Source of the DNA: a virus
Direction: 5' to 3' (one strand)
DNA length: 21,259 nucleotides
Virus record (IMG/VR): IMGVR_UViG_3300032323_001524
Coordinates: 1 to 21,259 of that record
The notes under the pieces are model-generated. The model was not told the DNA's origin. It saw only the letters and a program-made list of their open reading frames with translations, and ran no database searches. The translations under genes were made by a program, and so were the position numbers. Shown here piece by piece: positions 14,531 through 21,259 of this stretch. The first letter of the stretch is position 1. The number at the start of each line of letters is the position of its first letter.

Positions 14531-17500
14531 CGAAGGAGAACCATACGCAATAATGTTGTTTGATGCAATAATCACACCATCATATCTTAAGTTGATAGTT
14601 GCACCACCACCTCTATTACCAGAAAATATTCTTAATCCTAAACTAGCACGAAGTGATAAGTACCCATCGTTTACATCTGCCAAATCTCCATCATCAGATA
14701 CCCAAATACCACCACCACCATAGTTATCAAAGTTTGCACGAAGTACATAGGGAGTACCCAAAGTATCATCGTTCAAATAGTATCTCTGCCATCTAGAAGA
14801 CCAACCACCCCATCTTATAAGGTTATCACCATCTAATCCTAAGTTAATAGCGTAATATCCAGATTTATGGAATGACATGAATGCTCCGTTATTACCAGTA
14901 GAGTATGGTTGACACATTGCCGAATCGGTTTGTGTACCATAGTATCCTCTATTGTATAAGAAGTATAATCTTGATGTTGTAGTAAAATCGTATGTTGGTA
15001 AACAATATTCAGCTCTGTTGTTAGAATCAATCATTGCTTTCCAACCAGATGGACCTGCCCAAGAGTTTCTAAACCACAATCTATCAACAGGTCCTCCTGT
15101 TATCTGCCATCCATAACCAGCACCATAAGTCCAAGAGTAGTGATATGCTTGCATACCCGTCCAATGCGAAGTACCAGGAGGTTGGTTACCAGGGTTTGAC
15201 CAGGTATCAAAGAAACAAGAACCCCAATCCATTATCCAGTTAAAGTCTACCGTACCCCAACCTTCAGCTCCGGTCCAATAGTTTCTATCTCCAGTATAAT
15301 CCTGAGGTCTACGATAATTTGATTTACCAGTCAGACCTATGTTACCTTTACCTCTATCAGTTAAACCTAACCATTGAGAACGAGAGTTAGAATCGATATA
15401 ATATCCAGTATCATCTCTATCATAGAAAATGTATGCTCTAGCATCATTCATAAATGTAATACGATACAACTCCATGTGAGCGTTACCATATTCAATACGA
15501 ATCTGCCAGTTACCAGAAGAGTTCAACATACCAAAACCACTACCATCCCAATATCCACAATATCCTCTTAAATCGGAGTTGTAGTTTCTATACATTAAAA
15601 TACCACCGTATCCATATCCACCACCGGCTGCTCTCCAATACCCATCATTTGTGTACCAGTGCATTCCGGTTGATTGGCTATATAAACCATGCCCGTTTGT
15701 ATTGTTTCTAAACCATCCGTTTACATAAAGGTCATAGAATGTAGGGTTTGCATCAGTTCTAACGTTTTGGTTGATGTAGTTACTCATCCAACCCATATAT
15801 CTATTCCAATAGTTTCCATCTCTAGCAAATTGGTGAGATTCTAAACCATCAGAACCATATCTCATAATATGATATCCGTTTTGAATTGCCTGAAAATATA
15901 AGTGAGCACTATGCCATTGTATTTTGTTATGTTCACCAGTCCAACCACCAGTATCCGAATATAACATGTGACCAGGCTGAATATATAAGTTGTTAGTATG
16001 TACAAAGTTCAATCGAGAAGAACCATTAGGGTCTAATCTATATCCAGTATCGTTTGTATCATACCAAATAGTTGCGTACATATCACCACCACTACCAAAG
16101 TAAGTGTTACCCCACCATAAGTTATGCACAATCATGTGATAACCATTAGCGTATAAATCATTTACGTTGAAATAGAAGTTTGAACGGTCAGTATAAATGT
16201 GAGCATGTGATGTGTTAGCAGGTCCAAATTCGATATATCCGAATGGAGTTTGATGTCTCCAACCCCAGCTACCACTTCTCCAAAAATATCCACCATCACC
16301 ATAATCGATTGTTGAAAGGCGAGAACGGCCGGCTGGGTCTACAAAGAATCCAGAGTTATTTCTATCATAATAAATTGGAGATTGTATTGCTCCCGGTACG
16401 TGAAATTCAGAACCATAAAAATATCCACTACCTTCAATGTTACCAGTACCAGCAGCTGATATGTAATCATTTACGTTTTGATACGTTGCTGTTGAATGGA
16501 ATACAACTCTACCCGTTGTTGCAATTCTAATTCTATCATGTATAGTTGCTGTATCAACATCATTACCTTTAAAAATTAATAATTCAGATTCGTCAGCATT
16601 TCTCCATAATCTTTCAACTAATGCAGTGTGGTTATATGAACCAGGGTTATCACCAGTAACCCCTCTAAAGTAAATACCTTGTGTAGAATCGTTTGGTGAA
16701 GATATTTCAATACCACCAATTCTAGATGTACCAGTTGGGTCTAAATAATATCCAGTATTATTACTATCATAAAATATAGGTGTTCTGATATCACCACTTA
16801 CAACAAGTATACCATTATGGTCTAAACTCATTTTAACATTAGACCAATCTGAACTACCTGCTCTACTTGTAAACCAAAAATGAGAGTGGTTTTCAGAAGA
16901 TACAGCTCCAATATTTTGCCAGTGTCCAGAATAATATCGTATATCATTTCCATAACTACGAATCATACCATCATAGTTACCAAATATACCTAATTCCAAT
17001 GAAGGATAATCACCTAAACCAGCAATTCGTAATCCAACAGTTCCATTAGAACCACCTCCACCTTGTCCATTTTGAATATTTAATCTCCATATACGAGATG
17101 TAGAAGTTGGGTCTATATAATAGTTAGTATCATTGTAATCATAGAATATTGGTGAACGCATCTGATTGTATGCGTAGAAAATACCACTACTAAATTCACC
17201 CCAGTTACTATTAGTACCAGCACCAAAGTATATTACACTACCATCATAATAGTTAATATAAGTAGCGTATCCACTACCAGCATCTAAGTGTAGGTTACCA
17301 TTTGTTGTTGCTACTGATGCGAAGGAACTATCAACATATCCATTTCTACCATCACCGCCAACTAAAAGGTATGCTCCCCAAGTTGGATTTGGTCCAAACA
17401 AGAAACCACCTCTCATTCTACCTGCGGATTGTCCTGTTGAGTTAGGGTCTATATAATACCCACTATCATTCGAATCATAAAATATACTACCATAAACAGA

Positions 17501-20500
17501 CCCACCAAACCATGCAATAGGAGAACCACTTTCTCTACCAATATATGCGTATTGGTTATTACCGGTGGTATTATCCATAAATCTCACATAAGAGTTGTTG
17601 TTGTTGTTATTACTATCAACTCTAAGGATAATATCATTGTATGAGTTAATACTCATTGAATCGGTAAATGAACCATTTAAATCAGTAGATGAAATACCAT
17701 GTTCAGCATAGTTATCATACGATGCGTTCCAGTCAAATGAAAGATATGCTAATCTTGATATGTAAGTACTCCAAACACCATAGTTACCCCATATAGAACG
17801 TTCACTCTGCATTCTAAATGAATTATCAGAACGAATGTAGCTATCATTGTAAAGAACCTTAGAACCTCTTACTCGTAAGAAAGTACTATCCGTCATAAAC
17901 CAGCCACCACCCCAGCCAAATCCTAGTTCTTCATCTTTTAAGAATGATGATGTACCTCTACCAAATACAATAGCATCGTTATTACCAAGTAATTGAATAG
18001 AACCATTTACAAATACTCTATTATTTGTAAAACTACCAACAGTTGCACTATTATCAGATGCGGTAAATGAAAAATCTGATGTTGCAAATCCTACCCTTGC
18101 TGATGAATCGGAGAACATTATTATTCCACCGCCATATCCATCTCTATTGAATTCAAATCCGTTATTGTTAAAGAATTGTCTACCACCGGATGCATTAATA
18201 CGAGTTTGCCAACTTCCCAATGTACCATTTGTATGTCCAAAGTATAAGAAGTTTGCAGAAGTTATAGCAGCATCTCCATTTATGTTTATACCAGTTACAT
18301 CATTTGCACCACCACCAACAGCTACTCTACTTAATCTACTAAATGAATTAGCATCTAAATAAAATCCAGTATCAGTTTGGTCATAATAAATTGTTGCAAA
18401 TAAATCACCACCACCATTAGCATTTACACCATAAATTGCAGGGTATCTCCAAGCATTAAAAGTACCATTATCACCATTTCTAGTTCTATATGCAAGTCCA
18501 GTTGAATTACCATAAGTTGCATTTAATTGTAGTGCATATCCACCGGCTCCAAACGAAACTAATTGTCCTGTATATGGTGCATTATTTGAATAAGTGAATC
18601 CCATTATAGGGGCTCCAGTGTATGAATTTGCATTTAATCCAGGGAATCCATAAGAACCCCAGCCCGGATCGAATAAAACGTTACCACCAAACGCAACATT
18701 CAAAACATTTAAATTTGATGTACTATTAGGGTCTAAATAAAATCCAGTGTTGTTTGAATCATAAAATATTGGTGCTCTTGCATCACTAAATAAAGCGATA
18801 GGTGAATTTGTTGTAAAATTTAATTGAGTACCATCCCAATTAAATCCTCTACGTCCATTCCAGTTATTATCAGATGGTAATGACCAGAAACCATTATTTT
18901 CTCCAGCAACATACGCACCATCAATAAGGATACCCATTTGTCCGTTGTTTGGTAAATCTCTACCAAATACTATTTCACCACCATTTACTGAAAATCCATA
19001 CCAACGAGAACCCGGCATATTTACTCCATACCAACCACCACCAATAGGAACAGTGTATGAAGTATAGTTTCCAGCATGTAGAGTTGTATTACCATTGATG
19101 TTAATGTAATCAGGACCAATAAGAACATCAGGTGTACCACTAAGTGCGTTACCACTAACATCTATTCTTAATGTATCAGGAGAAGATTCGTTATAAACAA
19201 TACCAAATCCAGGGTTTCCTGCATTATATTGCCAAATTGGAATATTTCCAGTTGTACCAGGTCCATATAATCCATTACTTGTAATTCTATTAAACGTTAC
19301 ACTATCAGTTGTTCTAATATTTTGATTCATTAAATGAACTTCCGTTGCACCCTGCCCAGTATCAACTGTGGCAAATATTACAGCATCAGTTGTACGAAGG
19401 TTTTGGTTCATTAAGAACACTTCGGTTGCACCTTGTCCAGTATCAATTGTTCCAGTAAGAACCACATTACCACTTACTGATAAAGTATTATCTGCTGTCC
19501 ATCTATCCGTACTTTCATCCCAATAAAATGATACGTTTGCCGATGAACCCCTTCTAACTTCTATACCAGCGTTTTCAGTTGGTGTACCTGTTGTGAAGTT
19601 TGAGTTAAGAGTTATAATATTATCAGCTAATAGGATTGTTTCAGTATTAATTGTGGTTGTTGTACCACTAACTGTTAAATTTCCTGTAATTGTAGCGTTA
19701 CCAGTTACGGTCAATAAAGTTCCATCAAAAGTTAAATTACTTTCAACAGTTCCATTTGGTGCAGTTCCGTTTAAGGTAATCACACCATTATCAGTTGTAC
19801 CAGTTAATGATAACAATCCAGATGTACCACCACTTCCAGATGAACCAGCTGAACCAGAAGTTCCTGAAGTTCCTCCGCTGCCACTTGTACCCGCACTTCC
19901 AGTAGTTCCTGATGTGCCACCACTTCCAGAAGTTCCTCTAGTGCCTGATGTTCCACCACTACCTGCCGTACCAGCTGACCCAGATGTTCCCGAAGTTCCA
20001 CCACTACCAGCAGTACCAGCTGACCCAGATGTACCAGACGTACCTCCACTTCCAGATGTACCTGTTGTTCCTGATGAGCCTCCACTACCAGACGTTCCTC
20101 TAGTTCCAGATGAACCACCACTTCCAGAACTTCCAGCTGAACCAGAAGTTCCAGCTGACCCAGATGTGCCAGTGGTACCTGATGTACCCGATGTGCCAGC
20201 ACTTCCAGATGTACCAGTAGTACCGGATGAGCCGGATGTACCACTATCTCCTGTTCTAGCAAATCCTACTACTAATTGTGCATTGTTAGAAGGTAATGTA
20301 CCACTTACATAAATTACAGGTATTTTAAAATATCCAGATGCATTTGTTACATTACCTGTAATTGTGAATATATTGTTTACCGTACCACTATCTCTTGATG
20401 AGAATATAAGATTACCTCTATTATTTGGTGTATTACTATCATCCCAACTATTAAACCATGCTAATTGGTTGTTACCACTTTGGTCTAATATATCAATGTA

Positions 20501-21259
20501 AATAAATGTTACAGATGCAATTGTTGCGTTATTATACTGAACCCTACCATTACCAGGATCGGAATCAGTTATTGTTGTAGAAAAATCATATTTTATTCCA
20601 CCACTTTGTCCGCTTGTACCACCACTACCACTTGTACCAGTTGTGCCAGAAGTTCCAGCCGAGCCAGAAGTCCCTGTTGTACCCGCCGAACCAGTTGAGC
20701 CTGATGTACCAGCTGAGCCGGTTGTACCAGAAGTTCCCGATGAACCTCCCGTACCAGACGAACCTGTTAATCCAGAAGAACCAGATGTTCCTCCACTACC
20801 GCTTGTGCCAGAAGTTCCACCACTACCAGAACTTCCCGATGAACCAGAAGACCCAGATGTACCAGCTGAACCACCAGTACCACCTGCTCCACTCAATCCA
20901 GAAGAACCCGATGTACCACCAGTACCTGTTGTGCCAGACGAACCAGATGTTCCCGATGTACCGCCTGTGCCAGACGTACCAGCCGAACCACCAGCGCCAC
21001 TTATACCACCACTACCAGCAGTGCCGCTTGTTCCACCACTACCAGACGTACCATTTATTCCCGATGAGCCATTTGTTCCAGAAGTTCCCGATGAGCCTGT
21101 TAATCCAGATGTGCCACTAGAACCAGTTGTACCAGATGTACCAGCTGAGCCTGTTGTACCAGCCGAACCTGTTGTACCCCCAGAACCGGTAGAACCAGAA
21201 GTTCCCGATGTGCCTCCACTTCCAGATGAACCACCACTACCAGAAGAACCAGATGTTCC
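14210..21259 (-). CDS. Giant collagen-like tail fibre with S74 chaperone, 5' end outside the window
   Basis: 2349 residues lie in the window and the frame stays open to the edge, so the start is elsewhere. The TTG at 20894-20896 is a Leu inside the repeat, not a start. Order, counted from the window edge: Gly-X-X block A (1 to about 218); a globular island (about 219-336) with '[19 protein letters not shown]'; Gly-X-X block B (about 337-482); a T4 fibre-like part with '[20 protein letters not shown]' and two '[18 protein letters not shown]' units; eight FYD modules (about 830-1960); and a peptidase S74 domain starting near the Ser-Asp at 2243-2244. Such fibres are trimers that bind the host surface. 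No separate gp38-type adhesin or fibre chaperone is seen. Receptor specificity is unknown. Confidence 0.93.
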   Translation of the reverse strand, partial: GTSGSSGSGGSSGSGGTSGTSGSTGSGGTTGSAGTTGSAGTSGTTGSSGTSGLTGSSGTSGTNGSSGINGTSGSGGTSGTAGSGGISGAGGSAGTSGTGGTSGTSGSSGTTGTGGTSGSSGLSGAGGTGGSAGTSGSSGSSGSSGSGGTSGTSGSGGTSGSSGLTGSSGTGGSSGTSGTTGSAGTSGSTGSAGTTGTSGSAGTSGTTGTSGSGGTSGQSGGIKYDFSTTITDSDPGNGRVQYNNATIASVTFIYIDILDQSGNNQLAWFNSWDDSNTPNNRGNLIFSSRDSGTVNNIFTITGNVTNASGYFKIPVIYVSGTLPSNNAQLVVGFARTGDSGTSGSSGTTGTSGSAGTSGTSGTTGTSGSAGTSGSAGSSGSGGSSGTRGTSGSGGSSGTTGTSGSGGTSGTSGSAGTAGSGGTSGTSGSAGTAGSGGTSGTRGTSGSGGTSGTTGSAGTSGSGGTSGTSGSAGSSGSGGTSGLLSLTGTTDNGVITLNGTAPNGTVESNLTFDGTLLTVTGNATITGNLTVSGTTTTINTETILLADNIITLNSNFTTGTPTENAGIEVRRGSSANVSFYWDESTDRWTADNTLSVSGNVVLTGTIDTGQGATEVFLMNQNLRTTDAVIFATVDTGQGATEVHLMNQNIRTTDSVTFNRITSNGLYGPGTTGNIPIWQYNAGNPGFGIVYNESSPDTLRIDVSGNALSGTPDVLIGPDYININGNTTLHAGNYTSYTVPIGGGWYGVNMPGSRWYGFSVNGGEIVFGRDLPNNGQMGILIDGAYVAGENNGFWSLPSDNNWNGRRGFNWDGTQLNFTTNSPIALFSDARAPIFYDSNNTGFYLDPNSTSNLNVLNVAFGGNVLFDPGWGSYGFPGLNANSYTGAPIMGFTYSNNAPYTGQLVSFGAGGYALQLNATYGNSTGLAYRTRNGDNGTFNAWRYPAIYGVNANGGGDLFATIYYDQTDTGFYLDANSFSRLSRVAVGGGANDVTGININGDAAITSANFLYFGHTNGTLGSWQTRINASGGRQFFNNNGFEFNRDGYGGGIIMFSDSSARVGFATSDFSFTASDNSATVGSFTNNRVFVNGSIQLLGNNDAIVFGRGTSSFLKDEELGFGWGGGWFMTDSTFLRVRGSKVLYNDSYIRSDNSFRMQSERSIWGNYGVWSTYISRLAYLSFDWNASYDNYAEHGISSTDLNGSFTDSMSINSYNDIILRVDSNNNNNNSYVRFMDNTTGNNQYAYIGRESGSPIAWFGGSVYGSIFYDSNDSGYYIDPNSTGQSAGRMRGGFLFGPNPTWGAYLLVGGDGRNGYVDSSFASVATTNGNLHLDAGSGYATYINYYDGSVIYFGAGTNSNWGEFSSGIFYAYNQMRSPIFYDYNDTNYYIDPTSTSRIWRLNIQNGQGGGGSNGTVGLRIAGLGDYPSLELGIFGNYDGMIRSYGNDIRYYSGHWQNIGAVSSENHSHFWFTSRAGSSDWSNVKMSLDHNGILVVSGDIRTPIFYDSNNTGYYLDPTGTSRIGGIEISSPNDSTQGIYFRGVTGDNPGSYNHTALVERLWRNADESELLIFKGNDVDTATIHDRIRIATTGRVVFHSTATYQNVNDYISAAGTGNIEGSGYFYGSEFHVPGAIQSPIYYDRNNSGFFVDPAGRSRLSTIDYGDGGYFWRSGSWGWRHQTPFGYIEFGPANTSHAHIYTDRSNFYFNVNDLYANGYHMIVHNLWWGNTYFGSGGDMYATIWYDTNDTGYRLDPNGSSRLNFVHTNNLYIQPGHMLYSDTGGWTGEHNKIQWHSAHLYFQAIQNGYHIMRYGSDGLESHQFARDGNYWNRYMGWMSNYINQNVRTDANPTFYDLYVNGWFRNNTNGHGLYSQSTGMHWYTNDGYWRAAGGGYGYGGILMYRNYNSDLRGYCGYWDGSGFGMLNSSGNWQIRIEYGNAHMELYRITFMNDARAYIFYDRDDTGYYIDSNSRSQWLGLTDRGKGNIGLTGKSNYRRPQDYTGDRNYWTGAEGWGTVDFNWIMDWGSCFFDTWSNPGNQPPGTSHWTGMQAYHYSWTYGAGYGWQITGGPVDRLWFRNSWAGPSGWKAMIDSNNRAEYCLPTYDFTTTSRLYFLYNRGYYGTQTDSAMCQPYSTGNNGAFMSFHKSGYYAINLGLDGDNLIRWGGWSSRWQRYYLNDDTLGTPYVLRANFDNYGGGGIWVSDDGDLADVNDGYLSLRASLGLRIFSGNRGGGATINLRYDGVIIASNNIIAYGSPSDRRLKDNVKPLENSLEKVMKMRGVEFDWREGTDEYETTKLRHDIGFIAQEVEDIIPDLVREDSDGYLALRDRGIPALLLEAIKELKTELDEARAEIKNLKEKIGFE
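15381..18770 (-). repeat. Eight copies of an [18 protein letters not shown] module in the fibre
   Basis: Copies lie near 18720-18770, 18345-18395, 17443-17493, 17105-17153, 16731-16780, 16325-16375, 16021-16070 and 15381-15430. Each encodes a line like '[19 protein letters not shown]'. Spacing between copies is about 300 to 400 bases, except for two larger gaps (about 900 and 640). Each copy seems to open a new domain, so the segment is likely a chain of related beta domains with diverged sequences in between. Confidence 0.85.
19293..19450 (-). repeat. Two tandem [14 protein letters not shown] units in the fibre
   Basis: Two adjacent units of about 75 bases encode '[20 protein letters not shown]' and '[20 protein letters not shown]', at about 19378-19450 and 19293-19375. 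They resemble the short shaft repeats of T4 long tail fibre proteins (...QN.RTTDS.TF...). DNA identity is moderate, so the duplication is not recent. Confidence 0.8.
19815..20252 (-). repeat. Collagen-like Gly-X-X block B
   Basis: About 146 residues in which every third residue is Gly, and the others are almost only Ser, Thr, Ala and Gly, with two Arg (GTRGTSG). No Pro is present. A unit of about 45 bases coding for [13 protein letters not shown] is repeated in tandem near 19940-20040. All four Gly codons are used. Confidence 0.92.
20605..21259 (-). repeat. Collagen-like Gly-X-X block A, continues beyond the window
   Basis: At least 218 residues of uninterrupted Gly-X-X with Ser, Thr, Ala and Gly, and rare Leu, Asn and Ile (GLTG, GINGTSG, GTNG). 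No Pro is present. I checked the frame by eye and it has no stop up to position 21259. Confidence 0.92.

Noticed and set aside
19815-20252. CRISPR-like array from regularly repeated short units
   Set aside because: The repeats are codon-phased, have no unique spacers and encode Gly-X-X in frame with the fibre.
19593-20312. Long plus-strand open frame rich in Pro, Val and Leu opposite the fibre repeats
   Set aside because: It is the complement of Gly-X-X codons (GGN reads as Pro on the other strand), so it is forced by the repeat, and it has no promoter or neighbours on that strand.
20894-20896. TTG as a start codon for the fibre gene
   Set aside because: The same frame stays open with Gly-X-X codons to the window edge, so this TTG is an ordinary Leu in the repeat.

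Overview
The window is part of the tail morphogenesis region of a contractile-tailed (myovirus, T4-like) phage. It is AT-rich, and every protein gene reads on the minus strand, so transcription runs from high to low coordinates. The sheath, tube, tape measure and baseplate proteins in standard order identify it. The host is probably a member of the Bacteroidota. This is inferred from a tmRNA whose pre-tag segment resembles the Bacteroidota form as I remember it, and from a TTTG-N20-TAnnTTTG promoter-like sequence in front of that tmRNA.

Layout in transcription order: (1) 21259-14210, a giant tail fibre gene whose 5' end lies outside the window. It has two proline-free Gly-X-X collagen-like blocks flanking a globular island, a T4 fibre-like segment, eight copies of an 'FYD..DTGYYLDP' module, and a C-terminal peptidase S74 self-cleaving chaperone. 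(2) 14174-13021, three small conserved-looking genes of unknown function, closed by a terminator. (3) 12893-10003, tail sheath (gp18-like) and tail tube (gp19-like), followed by a strong terminator. (4) 9881-8930, a tail assembly chaperone gene (T4 gp26/PF12322-like). Its second part lies in another frame and is probably reached by a +1 or -2 ribosomal frameshift on a T7 run; a terminator overlaps its end. (5) 8877-226, a tightly packed unit: a 78-residue protein, the tape measure, a tube-initiator-like baseplate protein, a LysM baseplate protein, a large baseplate hub, and a small conserved-looking protein. (6) 180-1, the 5' part of a tmRNA (ssrA), running off the window.

The genes work together as a tail-building programme. 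The hub, LysM and initiator-like proteins form the baseplate centre. The tape measure, with the frameshifted chaperone, sets tube length. Tube and sheath polymerise on top, and the fibre provides host recognition. The motif RTATTTATA recurs in six of the spacers between genes, with a one-mismatch copy five bases before the tmRNA 5' end, and is a candidate phage promoter element. The most notable items are the phage tmRNA with an unusually long tag (24 codons, containing a long hairpin), the unannotated frameshift extension, and the recurrent intergenic motif.
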